The position numbers and the translations under genes are program-made. A stretch of 64,000 nt of DNA from Bacillota bacterium (lineage in GTDB: Bacteria; Bacillota; Clostridia; Acetivibrionales; DTU013): NCBI GenBank assembly GCA_023435745.1, contig JAEZMD010000012.1, positions 118,117 through 182,116 of the forward strand, in the 5' to 3' direction. This document shows positions 1 to 8,608 of the stretch, piece by piece (position 1 is the stretch's first letter; the number at the start of each line of letters is the position of its first letter). Under the pieces are notes generated by a model, which was not told where the DNA came from, ran no database searches, and saw nothing but the letters and a program-made list of their open reading frames with translations.

Positions 1-274
1 CACAGCCCGCCGCGACCATCTCCCCGGCCTGAAAAACCTTCAGGCTTGTCGTGTCCGAACCTGATGGGAAACTAACGTTACCTACTACCTTTATATCAGG
101 CCGGTCTTTCAACAGTTCCTTCACTTCAGGGATAAAGCACTGCATCACGGAAACATGTCCGCAATCATATTGTCTGGCACACTCCGCAAGCGCCCTTATG
201 TCATTTTCATCGCTGTCCGTCCTGACACAGCTTAAATCAAACATCTGCGCTATGTCCTTTACTGTCAGTGTCAC
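1..274 (-). CDS. deoxyribose-phosphate aldolase-like protein (5' end only)
   Basis: The reverse strand from a GTG at 274 encodes about 91 residues running off the window edge. It reads like the N-terminal part of the DeoC/LacD class I aldolase barrel: a run around 'DIRALAECARQYDCGHVSV' is followed by 'VGNVSFPSGSDTTSLKVF', which matches the second strand and loop of DeoC ('VGFPxGxxxxxxKxxE'). An AAGGCGG Shine-Dalgarno lies about 7 bases upstream of the GTG. DeoC cleaves deoxyribose-5-phosphate to glyceraldehyde-3-phosphate and acetaldehyde in the cytoplasm. The Schiff-base lysine lies outside the window, so a DeoC-like aldolase with another substrate is possible. Confidence 0.72.
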   Translation of the reverse strand, partial: MTLTVKDIAQMFDLSCVRTDSDENDIRALAECARQYDCGHVSVMQCFIPEVKELLKDRPDIKVVGNVSFPSGSDTTSLKVFQAGEMVAAGC

Positions 275-501
275 AAATCTACCGCCTTTCGATACATATT
301 ATCTGAATTTGTCCCTTTCGCTATTCTTAATATTATACACTTATTATAACGTTATAACAAGTTGTCTTGATCATATCAAATATTTAAACAAGCGTCAACA
401 AATTGAACTCGATCGTCATGTACTAAATCGGTAATTTGATTTGCAAAAATGTACTGCTGATGCTAAACTATCAATAGTATTTTGTGAGGGAGGTTTAGCA
501 A

Positions 502-1659
502 ATGAACCGATTCGCGCGTTTGACACCGTTGCTAAAAAGCTTTGTGGAGAAGGGTCCTTCCGGGTGTGCATGCTCCGTAGTTCACAAGGGAAAAACTGAA
601 TACGAGGAATATTTTGGCCTCGCCGATCTGGAAACGAATACGCCTGTTACTGCCGATACGTTGTATCGCATTTTTTCCATGACAAAGGTCATTACCTGCA
701 CGGCTGCGCTGAAATTGTATGAGCGCGGACTTTATTCGCTTAACGATCCATTATCGGAATATCTGCCCGAGTTCAGCAATCCCATGGTCTACCGGACTTC
801 TCCAAATAGCATGCTATCCGTATCGTCCGCCCTCACCCCTATTCGTGTCAGAGATCTGTTCACCATGACCTCAGGCCTCCCGTATGCCGGAGACGATACT
901 CAAACCGGTCGTGATATCAAAAAGAAATTGGATGAATGGGATGCGTCCGGTTTCAATTATGACCTGCGGACAGCGGTAAAAATGCTGGCCTCCATACCTC
1001 TTTGCTTCGATCCCGGAACCCACTGGCGCTATGGGTTTAGCCATGATGTCCTGGCTGCGCTTGTCGAAGTGGTGTCCGGCAAAAAATATGGGCAGTACCT
1101 GAAGGATGAAATATTTGACCCGCTGGGAATGAAAAATACCTCTCACCGCATTTCCGGGGATAAAAGAAAGCTGCTCTGCAGTCTTTACAACCAATCAGGG
1201 GATGGAACCATGATCAAGACCCTGGAAAGAGATCAGTATACTCATGCCGATGATGTCTTTGAGGGCGGCGGCTCCGGCTTACTGTCGACGCTTGGCGATT
1301 ACCAGCGCTTTGTACGGATGCTGTGCAACAATGGCGAGTTGGACGGAGAGAGGATTCTCAGCCGCAAGACGATTGATCTGATGGCGGCAAATCACCTTGA
1401 TAACCTACAGCAGGCCGATTATTCCTGGCCTCATCATACCGGTTATGGATACGGTCTCGGTGTGCGGGTCATGACAGATCCTGTAAAGGGCGGCTGTAAC
1501 GGAAGCATCGGAGAATTCGGCTGGTCCGGTGTACTGGGCACATGGATGATGATCGACCGCAGCGAGGATCTGACTGTAGTATATATGCAGCAGCTGCAGC
1601 CAAGCCTTGAGGAGTATCATGCACCAAGAATACGCGCTGTGGTCTATGGGGCATTATGA
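502..1659 (+). CDS. beta-lactamase-related serine hydrolase (class C/EstB-like)
   Basis: This 385-aa protein has the penicillin-binding fold seen in class C beta-lactamases, EstB esterases and D-aminopeptidases. The catalytic SxxK motif is S59-M-T-K62 ('FSMTK'). A Tyr-x-x-Ser element (Y177-G-F-S180) fits the YxS variant typical of esterase-type members. A glycine-rich stretch near residue 255 ('GGGSGLLST') and 'GWSG' near 340 correspond to later active-site strands. No signal peptide is visible, so it is probably cytoplasmic. A GGGAGG Shine-Dalgarno lies just before the ATG. It is divergent from the aldolase across about 225 bp. The family fixes the chemistry (serine ester or amide hydrolysis) but not the substrate, and resistance should not be inferred. 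Confidence 0.9.
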   Translation: MNRFARLTPLLKSFVEKGPSGCACSVVHKGKTEYEEYFGLADLETNTPVTADTLYRIFSMTKVITCTAALKLYERGLYSLNDPLSEYLPEFSNPMVYRTSPNSMLSVSSALTPIRVRDLFTMTSGLPYAGDDTQTGRDIKKKLDEWDASGFNYDLRTAVKMLASIPLCFDPGTHWRYGFSHDVLAALVEVVSGKKYGQYLKDEIFDPLGMKNTSHRISGDKRKLLCSLYNQSGDGTMIKTLERDQYTHADDVFEGGGSGLLSTLGDYQRFVRMLCNNGELDGERILSRKTIDLMAANHLDNLQQADYSWPHHTGYGYGLGVRVMTDPVKGGCNGSIGEFGWSGVLGTWMMIDRSEDLTVVYMQQLQPSLEEYHAPRIRAVVYGAL

Positions 1660-1777
1660 TATTTATTATATGAGATGCAGTTTATTAGATGCAATATATT
1701 AGATGTACTTTTTGAGAAAGTATTATCAGTATAATTTGCAGTATAGAACATTCATGACAAACAGGAGGATGTCCCTA

Positions 1778-2656
1778 ATGGCAAACCACAAAAGGCGTTT
1801 CGGTGACAGATACGATGGCAGGCGGCTCAGATCCCTGGATCCTTTTTACAGGATCATCCCATTTATCATGAGATATCGCTCGGACTCTCAAAACTTTTTT
1901 GAGGACAAGATTGAAATCAGCCATACGGAGGCTTTTCTGCGAAGGCTGAAAAAAACCTCCGGGACAAGCATTGGTATGCTTCATGTGCTGGTGGCAGCCA
2001 TGGTCAGAACCATTGCGCTCAGACCTGCATTGAACCGGTTTATTGCCGGGCAGAAGATTTTTGCACGAAACGAAATCCTTGTATCGCTGGCAATCAAAAA
2101 GGAGTTGACGGTTGACAGCCCGGAGACTACAATCAAATGCAGCTTTGAGCCCACCGATACCCTTTCAGAGATCGCCGAAAAAATGAACGCGCTGATCGCA
2201 GAGAACAAGGTTCCGGATACAAAGAATGATACGGACAAGTTGGCTCGGTTGCTCATGCTTTGCCCGGGCTTTTTACTCAAATTTGTCGTCTTTTTCCTGA
2301 GATCTCTCGATTATATTGGCTGTATGCCCCGTATCATCAATAAACTGAGTCCCTTCCATACCAGTTTTTTCATTACCGACCTGGGTTCTCTGGGGATTAA
2401 GCCGATCCATCATCACCTTTATGATTTTGGAACGACCTCGATTTTTGTCGCCTTTGGCGTTAAGCTCAAAGAAAGAGAAATCGACGCCAACAATAACTTT
2501 GTGGAAAGAAAATACATAACCATGAAGGTCGTCACAGACGAGAGAACCGTTGACGGTCACTATTATGCTTCAGCCTTCAAGCTGTTCCGCTCTCTTGTGC
2601 AGCATCCCGAAAGGCTTGAATCAGCGCCTGAGAATCTGGAACCCGATGTAGACTGA
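1778..2656 (+). CDS. stand-alone 2-oxoacid dehydrogenase E2-type acyltransferase domain protein
   Basis: The start was set at ATG 1778 (AGGAGG 9-10 bases upstream), although the frame is open from 1703; this gives 292 aa. The fold resembles the catalytic domain of dihydrolipoamide acyltransferases and chloramphenicol acetyltransferase. The C-terminal 'DERTVDGHYYASAF' corresponds to the E2 active-site motif DHRxxDGxxxxxF, with Glu-Arg in place of His-Arg. There is no lipoyl domain and no E1/E3 genes nearby, so it is not a normal dehydrogenase subunit. Similar free-standing proteins occur in Clostridia with no assigned substrate. The first catalytic His appears replaced, so acyltransfer activity is uncertain. 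It converges on the MMPL partner gene with a 5-bp gap. Confidence 0.75.
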   Translation: MANHKRRFGDRYDGRRLRSLDPFYRIIPFIMRYRSDSQNFFEDKIEISHTEAFLRRLKKTSGTSIGMLHVLVAAMVRTIALRPALNRFIAGQKIFARNEILVSLAIKKELTVDSPETTIKCSFEPTDTLSEIAEKMNALIAENKVPDTKNDTDKLARLLMLCPGFLLKFVVFFLRSLDYIGCMPRIINKLSPFHTSFFITDLGSLGIKPIHHHLYDFGTTSIFVAFGVKLKEREIDANNNFVERKYITMKVVTDERTVDGHYYASAFKLFRSLVQHPERLESAPENLEPDVD

Positions 2657-2661
2657 AGAAA

Positions 2662-4113
2662 TCACAGTCCAAACAATGCCAGAAGCCGTTCCCAGAAAGT
2701 GAGCTTTTTTTCCTCGGCCTTTTCCGGTACCTCCGGGTCGGGCTCATCGATCCCGTCCGTCAGCAGGATGAACTGAACGGCCTCAACATCGGTATTCTTC
2801 GCAGAGATGAACGAAACAGGTTCAAATTCGCCGCCCGTAAACGAAGCCATCAATTCTGACACAGCTGCGTCCACCTCGCTGTCTATTGATGAGGTGCCTT
2901 TTCTGAGCTGTGCTATCCCTCCCGCAAGCTGACCCGCGCCTTCGGAATATTTTGAGATACCGGAATACAGCGACTGAGCCCCATTCACCAAGGCAGCGTA
3001 CCCTTCTTTTACCGCCGTACTGTTTCTCCCAAGCTCTGCTACTCCTTCGGTATAAGCTTGCAGGCCGCTGTTCAATATTTCATAGGATGTGATCAACTGG
3101 GTTAGAGTGCCTTTCAATTGGGCCATCTGCTCCGGCAGCGAATCCCGCAGAGCTGTCAGGCCCGTCAGGAACTCCTGTGAACCTCCTGTCAGTGATGCAT
3201 TCTGCCCCGCCAGCATCTGCAGACCTTCACTGATACCCGATACCCCGGGCTGTATTGCCTGCATCCCGTTTTTAAGCTCCCCGGTACCCTTTTTCAAATC
3301 CTCCGCTCCGACCTTTAGATCTGATGCGCCATTATCCAGTTTTTCTATGCCGTCTGTCAGCTGGGACAGCTTATCCGTAAAAATTCCAGTATCAGGTGTC
3401 TCAATATCCATGGAAAACGGTACGGCGCTAAGCTGTATGCCATCCATATGAAAACCGGCGATTTTAGCCGATATAGTATAATCAGCCTCACTACCCGGAA
3501 GCATAGTCCAGGTGATCACCTTGCTGCCGCCTGCGTTAGCAATGGTCGCCCCTTCGGCTGTGATTCCGCTTGCAACCTTGGTATTTAATGTCACAGAGGT
3601 CTGTACGGCGTAATGTTTTTCAAAGTCACCTCCGGCAGCAGGATTTTTTCGTATTCTGATCCGTATCTGCAACTGTCCGTCCGCACCGGATAGTTTTTCC
3701 GCACCGGTTTCCTTTCCGTCCAACAGATAGGAAACCGTAACAAGCCAGGGCAATTCCAGACCGTTGATATTCCCCTGGTAATAAAACTGTCCCGCCGGAG
3801 CATTTATGGTGACCTTTCCTTCCTTGATTCCCAATTCATCTGTCGTAGTCAGGTTCCTGACCGCGTCATATTCACCGTAATCCTCGACCAGGCCTGGCTG
3901 ATCCAATACAAAGCTGTTTACAACATAAGCGTTTCTGAAGGATCCGTCGCTGCCCAGTGAAGCGTATATATTCTCTTCCTTTTGTACCGTGCCGCCATTC
4001 GCCTGTTGAGCCATCGCCATCGCCGGTATGACAGACAGCATAGCCGTAAGCAGGACAAGAACGGTTATTTTATAATGTAAATTTGTTCTTTTTAATACAG
4101 CTTTTCTTTTCAT
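2662..4113 (-). CDS. secreted heptad-repeat protein, partner of the MMPL exporter
   Basis: This 483-aa protein has a signal peptide (basic start, hydrophobic residues about 14-34, 'AMAQQA' cleavage region). A beta-rich region runs to about residue 240. Then come X-X-X-Leu-X-X-Gly heptads ('LDNGASDLKVG', 'LKKGTGELKNG', 'LQMLAGQ') of the YhgE/Pip type, forming a long periplasm-like coiled rod. The C-terminus is short and charged with a hydrophobic end ('FWERLLALFGL'), which may contact the membrane. Its ATG overlaps the stop codon of the upstream MMPL gene (ATGA), implying translational coupling. Such proteins are routinely encoded with MMPL/RND exporters in Bacillota and probably act as an extracytoplasmic adaptor. 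Substrate unknown. Confidence 0.83.
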   Translation of the reverse strand: MKRKAVLKRTNLHYKITVLVLLTAMLSVIPAMAMAQQANGGTVQKEENIYASLGSDGSFRNAYVVNSFVLDQPGLVEDYGEYDAVRNLTTTDELGIKEGKVTINAPAGQFYYQGNINGLELPWLVTVSYLLDGKETGAEKLSGADGQLQIRIRIRKNPAAGGDFEKHYAVQTSVTLNTKVASGITAEGATIANAGGSKVITWTMLPGSEADYTISAKIAGFHMDGIQLSAVPFSMDIETPDTGIFTDKLSQLTDGIEKLDNGASDLKVGAEDLKKGTGELKNGMQAIQPGVSGISEGLQMLAGQNASLTGGSQEFLTGLTALRDSLPEQMAQLKGTLTQLITSYEILNSGLQAYTEGVAELGRNSTAVKEGYAALVNGAQSLYSGISKYSEGAGQLAGGIAQLRKGTSSIDSEVDAAVSELMASFTGGEFEPVSFISAKNTDVEAVQFILLTDGIDEPDPEVPEKAEEKKLTFWERLLALFGL

Positions 4114-6188
4114 TCCAATACACCCTTTCTCTCATTGTCTCTATTAAAACTCTTCATAGTCGTTTTTTGAATAATCCCATCGAACAGTATCAGCAGTGCA
4201 GGCAGGAAAAGCAGTACCATCGCTGCCGATATTGCCGCGCCGCGCCCCAGAATACCTCCCAATTGACTGATGATGCCATTGGTGGAGACAAACCCAAGCG
4301 CAAGACCCGCAAAGGTCAGGATACCGGCCGGCGTGAGGATTGACGCAGCGGTGCCCGCTACTGCCAGACGGGCCGCTTCTTTTTTATCTGCCGTTTTTCT
4401 GTGGTCAAGGTAACGCTGAACAAACAGGATCCCATAGTCAACGGTGGCTCCCAGCTGAACTGAGCTGATGATCTGGTATCCGATATAATTCAAGCTATCA
4501 CCTATAAAATACGGCAGCCCGAGATTGATCCACACGGCCCCCTCTATAGTCAGCAGCAGAATCAGCGGGATTGAAAGCGACCGGAAGGTCAGCACCAGCA
4601 CCAGGCCGATAGCAATCACGGACGCCAGTGTAACAGGAAGATAGTCCCCTGTGATAGTCTCCTTCAGGTCGTAATTTATGACATTCTGCCCAAGCAAATG
4701 GTAGCCGTCTCCATAGTACTTCTGTGCCGTATCTCTGACAGCCTGCGTTACCGCGAAGGACTCATTCCCCTCGTCAGGAACCGCAGCATAGAGGATCATC
4801 CGACTAAACCCGTTGGAATAGAACTGCGAGATCTGCTCTTCATCCGGAAATTCCACCGGAATTTCTTTTCCCGCGGTATTTGTATATGAAATGACAGATG
4901 TGATGTTTCTCAGCGTTTCAAGCTCCTTTGTCAGTGCCTCTTCGCATGCAATATCTCCCTGCGGAACGAGCAGCATCATCTGCTGCGCCTCTCCGAAGAT
5001 GCTTTCGATCATCTCCGCTTCTTTTCCGACCTGTGATCCCTCGCTGTGCATACCCGAAGAGCCATACAGAAATTCATTTTTTTGTTGTGCCAGAAAACTC
5101 GGCATGATCGCCAAGACTATTATGACCGCAAGCGGAATACATATTCTCACCGCCAGCTTCCCAAATCCTTTGAAGGACGGTAAAAACGGTCTGTGATGTG
5201 TTTTATCCATGATTTTGGTTGTATAGAGGGACAAAACCGGCAATAGCACCATCACTGATATGTAGCTGATCAGTACTCCCTTTGCCAGGACAAAGCCCAT
5301 ATCCGGCCCGATCTTAAACCGCATCAGTGTCAGTGCGAGAAATCCGAAAACCGTAGTGGCAGCACTGGCTGCGATCGCTGAGGAAGACTTGACCATGGCC
5401 TTATGCATTGATTCCTTTACGTCCATCCCTTCACTTCGGTATTCGGCAAACCGGTGCAGCAGGAAAACTGCGTAGTCAATGGACACAGCAAGCTGCAGGA
5501 TTGCGCTTGTCGCGCGTGTCACATAGGAGATTTCCCCTAAAAAAATGTTTGTTCCTTCATTGATAAGGATTGCCGTGCCAATGGTGATCAGAAACAGCAC
5601 CGGTTCAAACCAGCTGCTTGTGGATAGCAGTAATATGATGAGCACAAGTGGAATCACATACAGCATAATCATTGATATCTCGCCCATTGTAGTGGATCGG
5701 GCTTCCGCCTGATTCACAGCCTCGCCGGACAGTGCAGCTCCTTCACCTGCAGCCTCCCTTATATCTTCTACGATTGCTACAGAATTGTCCTGATCCACAG
5801 TCAGCAGAAACAGCGCGCTGCCGTTACTGTACCAGGTTTCTACCATATCCTTATCCTGTATTTCCAGCGGTTCTCTAAGATCAGCTGTATCATCAAGCCA
5901 CAGCACTGCAGATACACCCGGTATTTCCGCCAGCTTTTCCTTATATTCCAGAGCTTCGGGGATGCTCACATCGTGAATGGCAAGCCTTACATTTGGGATT
6001 CCGTCAGGAAAGCTGCCCTCCATGATCTCAAGCGCCTTCGTAGACGGCGCATCGCCTGGCAGATAATCGGACAGGTTGAAATTGATGCCGATCGTCGGCA
6101 TCAGCGCCGCACCCGTAACCACCAGTATTATACTTACAATCAAAATACTCTTTCTATGCTTTAAAATGCTCTCAGCAATTTTATGCAT
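4110..6188 (-). CDS. MMPL/RND-family transporter
   Basis: This 692-aa integral membrane protein has two repeats of the RND architecture: TM1, a large extracytoplasmic loop, then a bundle of about five helices, repeated around residue 345. The segment 'QLAVSIDYAVFLLHRFAEYR' and its counterpart 'QLGATVDYGILFVQRYLDHR' are the paired TM4 motifs carrying the proton-relay Asp-Tyr typical of MMPL proteins. The family exports lipids, siderophores or drugs using the proton gradient. It is divergent from a TetR gene across 186 bp and co-transcribed with the heptad-repeat protein. The layout resembles B. subtilis YdfJ/YdgH-type exporters, so regulation by the adjacent TetR is likely. The cargo cannot be read from sequence. 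Confidence 0.92.
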   Translation of the reverse strand: MHKIAESILKHRKSILIVSIILVVTGAALMPTIGINFNLSDYLPGDAPSTKALEIMEGSFPDGIPNVRLAIHDVSIPEALEYKEKLAEIPGVSAVLWLDDTADLREPLEIQDKDMVETWYSNGSALFLLTVDQDNSVAIVEDIREAAGEGAALSGEAVNQAEARSTTMGEISMIMLYVIPLVLIILLLSTSSWFEPVLFLITIGTAILINEGTNIFLGEISYVTRATSAILQLAVSIDYAVFLLHRFAEYRSEGMDVKESMHKAMVKSSSAIAASAATTVFGFLALTLMRFKIGPDMGFVLAKGVLISYISVMVLLPVLSLYTTKIMDKTHHRPFLPSFKGFGKLAVRICIPLAVIIVLAIMPSFLAQQKNEFLYGSSGMHSEGSQVGKEAEMIESIFGEAQQMMLLVPQGDIACEEALTKELETLRNITSVISYTNTAGKEIPVEFPDEEQISQFYSNGFSRMILYAAVPDEGNESFAVTQAVRDTAQKYYGDGYHLLGQNVINYDLKETITGDYLPVTLASVIAIGLVLVLTFRSLSIPLILLLTIEGAVWINLGLPYFIGDSLNYIGYQIISSVQLGATVDYGILFVQRYLDHRKTADKKEAARLAVAGTAASILTPAGILTFAGLALGFVSTNGIISQLGGILGRGAAISAAMVLLFLPALLILFDGIIQKTTMKSFNRDNERKGVLE

Positions 6189-6374
6189 TATTTGCCACCT
6201 TCTTCTTTATGCAGTAAGTGCAACGATATACACTAAACATCGTGTTGATTTTCAGCCACATGTATATTATATTTAATGTAAACAGAGCATTCAATCATCA
6301 TCATTTTGGGATTTGTTTATTAGTGGACAGAAAATGCAAAAGTGTTTGAAATCAATAAAAAAGGTGGGAGAAAG

Positions 6375-6941
6375 ATGTCTGAGAAAAAAACTGACCGAAG
6401 GGTGCGCAGAACAAAAACGCTCCTGATACAGTCCCTCACCAGACTTCTGATGGAAAAGGAACTGAAGGATATCAGCGTACTTGAGCTGACTGATCTGGCC
6501 GACGTCAACAGAGGTACATTTTATCTGCATTACAAGGATATTTATGATCTTTATGAAAAGACGGAGAACGAAATCCTTGATAAGTTCAATAGCATCATAA
6601 AAAAACATCAGCGAAAGACCTCAAAGGGCATCCCCTTTCCCGCCGTCCAGGATGCACTCGAGTTCATGACGGGAAATGCCGATACCTGTCTTGCTATTCT
6701 GCGGACAAATGACACGGCGTTTTTGTCAAGGCTCATTGAAATGAACAAGCCAAAGAATCCTGAGGAATGGAAGCTGGTCTTTGGAGAAGGAAAGGAAGGC
6801 CTATACGAATTTTATTATTCCTTCATTACCTCAGGCTGTGTAGGCGTCCTTCGTTCATGGTTCATGAACGGAATGAAGGAGAGCCCAAAAAAGATGGCTG
6901 AGCTTATTGAACAGATGATGATGAACACCATTGGGCTTTAA
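6375..6941 (+). CDS. TetR/AcrR-family transcriptional regulator
   Basis: The start chosen is ATG 6375 (GGTGGGAG Shine-Dalgarno), giving 188 aa rather than the longer open frame from 6342. The N-terminus 'DRRVRRTKTLLIQSLTRLL' followed by 'ISVLELTDLADVNRGTFYLHYKDIYDLYE' is a classic TetR helix-turn-helix (residues about 5-55), of the type with a C-terminal TetR_C_33-like ligand domain. It diverges from the MMPL exporter operon, so repression of that operon relieved by an exported compound is the natural inference. The intergenic DNA has an imperfect inverted repeat near 6218-6241 (CAACGAT and ATCGTGTTG) that could be an operator, unproven. Confidence 0.9.
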   Translation: MSEKKTDRRVRRTKTLLIQSLTRLLMEKELKDISVLELTDLADVNRGTFYLHYKDIYDLYEKTENEILDKFNSIIKKHQRKTSKGIPFPAVQDALEFMTGNADTCLAILRTNDTAFLSRLIEMNKPKNPEEWKLVFGEGKEGLYEFYYSFITSGCVGVLRSWFMNGMKESPKKMAELIEQMMMNTIGL

Positions 6942-6953
6942 AGCACTCTGTAC

Positions 6954-8354
6954 TTATTCCCTGCCGTTCCAGCAGAAGGTACATACCCTGTCAGCCGGTA
7001 TACCGATGGCGTCGATCATGTCCTGAAGCTTTTGATATTTCAGGCTGGTCACCTTGAGCTCATCTTTAATACAGCGAAGCATACAGTCGTACTTTTCACT
7101 GTCAGGATCGCAATACTCATCCAGACTGGCTTCTTCGCTGCCTTCCAGTTTCTTTATGACCCTGCGCGTGATGAGGTCCATTTCCGAACGCGATCTTGAG
7201 AAGTTCAAATATTTGCAGCCAAAAAGCAGAGGCGGACATGCGGGTCTGATATGAACCTCTTTCGCCCGGAAGCCATACAGGAGCTCCGCGGTCTCACGCA
7301 GTTGTGTTCCGCGCACGATGGAATCATCGCAGAACAGGATACGCTTCCCTTCAACCAGTTCCGGTATGGGGATCAGCTTCATTTTTGCAACCAGGTTGCG
7401 TATGCTTTGCTCTTGCGGCATAAAGCTCCTGGACCAGGTCGGGGTATATTTTACAAAAGGTCTGACATAGGGTACTCCGGAGCCGTTGGAATACCCGATC
7501 GCATGAGCCACTCCCGAATCAGGTATCCCGGCGGTCATATCCAACTCTACATCGTCGTTCCGCGCCAATGCCGCTCCGCTTCGGTATCGCATTATTTCCA
7601 CATTTTTTCCTTCATAAGAGGAGGCAGGATAACCGTAATAGACCCACAGAAAGGCGCATATCTTCATTTTCTCCCGAGGAGGCGATATTTTTTCAATACC
7701 GTCCGTCGTAAGTAAAACCACCTCGCCCGGCCCCAACTCATAACACTGATGATATCCCAGATTCGGCAATGCGCTCGATTCGAATGAAACGCAGTAAGAA
7801 CCTTCTCTTTCACCAATTACCAGAGGCGTCCTGCCGAAGCGATCCCTGGAGGCATAGATGCCTTCGTGATTTAAAACAAGCATCGTGCAGGAACCATCAA
7901 TCTCCTGCTGCGCCCTAAGTATGCCTTCACTGATCGTATCCTCCTGATCGATGAGCGCGGCGACCATCTCAGTCGGGTTGATCTCCCCCCTGCTCATTTC
8001 AAGAAAGTGTATATAGTTATTGGCAAACGCCTTTTTCACCAATGCATCAAGATTGTTGATGCGTCCTACCGTTGTGACGGCATAATGGCCATGATGGGAG
8101 CATACGGTCAGCGGCTGCGCCTCCGTATCGCTGATACAACCTATACCCATATTGCCTGCCATCTCGGCCAGATCCTCTTCAAATTTGGCTCTGAACTGAA
8201 TATTCTCTATGTTATGAATATATCTGGAAAACCCGTTTCCGGTCCATACAGCCATCCCGCCCCGGCTAGTGCCAAGATGGGAATGGTAATCGGTTCCGAA
8301 ATATAAATCCATCACACAATCTTCCCTGGAAACAACACCAAACAATCCGCCCAT
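6954..8354 (-). CDS. PurF-like amidophosphoribosyltransferase homologue lacking the Cys nucleophile
   Basis: This 466-aa protein has an N-terminal Ntn-type glutamine amidotransferase fold and a C-terminal type I phosphoribosyltransferase domain. The PRPP loop is clear ('LFCDDSIVRGTQL', about residue 345). The mature PurF glutaminase starts with Cys, but here the sequence begins M-G-G-L-F-G, so the nucleophile position is Gly. The usual 'QHRGQE' is 'HLGTSRGG'. A conserved group like this occurs in Bacteroidota and Clostridia and is usually annotated as PurF. It may use ammonia or have a different role; glutamine-dependent purine synthesis is unlikely from sequence. The C-terminus carries Cys residues ('CTFCWNG'). 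It has its own promoter at 8415-8442 and an AAGGGG ribosome-binding site. Confidence 0.82.
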   Translation of the reverse strand: MGGLFGVVSREDCVMDLYFGTDYHSHLGTSRGGMAVWTGNGFSRYIHNIENIQFRAKFEEDLAEMAGNMGIGCISDTEAQPLTVCSHHGHYAVTTVGRINNLDALVKKAFANNYIHFLEMSRGEINPTEMVAALIDQEDTISEGILRAQQEIDGSCTMLVLNHEGIYASRDRFGRTPLVIGEREGSYCVSFESSALPNLGYHQCYELGPGEVVLLTTDGIEKISPPREKMKICAFLWVYYGYPASSYEGKNVEIMRYRSGAALARNDDVELDMTAGIPDSGVAHAIGYSNGSGVPYVRPFVKYTPTWSRSFMPQEQSIRNLVAKMKLIPIPELVEGKRILFCDDSIVRGTQLRETAELLYGFRAKEVHIRPACPPLLFGCKYLNFSRSRSEMDLITRRVIKKLEGSEEASLDEYCDPDSEKYDCMLRCIKDELKVTSLKYQKLQDMIDAIGIPADRVCTFCWNGRE

Positions 8355-8414
8355 AATAACCCCTTCATATCTTTTGTATGAATATTTACATACATAATAT
8401 TTTGCAATAATTAC

Positions 8415-8442
8415 ATTGTATTTTTAATATTTCATATGTCAA
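8415..8442 (-). promoter_or_regulatory. sigma-A-type promoter of the PurF-like gene
   Basis: On the reverse strand TTGACA (8442-8437) is followed by a 16-bp spacer and TACAAT (8420-8415), about 60 bp ahead of the start codon. No purine riboswitch or PurBox-like repeat was recognised between promoter and gene. Confidence 0.6.
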
Positions 8443-8519
8443 GTCGTTTTAAAAATTTTATGTGAATAATGCCTTACTTCACAGATCACAATGCAGCCGA
8501 AGAAAACACAGCATAAATC

Positions 8520-8553
8520 GAGAGGCGCTATCCCATGCGGGACAACGCCTCTC
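8520..8553 (-). terminator. stem-loop after the SLH repeat protein gene
   Basis: GAGAGGCG and CGCCTCTC form an 8-bp stem, with an inner CCC/GGG pair in the loop. It lies 55 bp past the stop of the SLH repeat protein. The U-tract is weak on this strand, so termination strength is uncertain. Confidence 0.5.
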
Positions 8554-8608
8554 TTTACATTTCTATACCGGCTTGGGTTTCTCCCGCTTCCGGTATGCAA
8601 AATCAATT

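Noticed and set aside
502..1659. Beta-lactamase resistance gene
   Set aside because: SxxK and YxS are present but there is no signal peptide, and esterase-type members are common, so resistance cannot be claimed.
8355..8460. Possible purine riboswitch before the PurF-like gene
   Set aside because: Only a promoter and AT-rich DNA are seen; none of the conserved purine aptamer loops is present.
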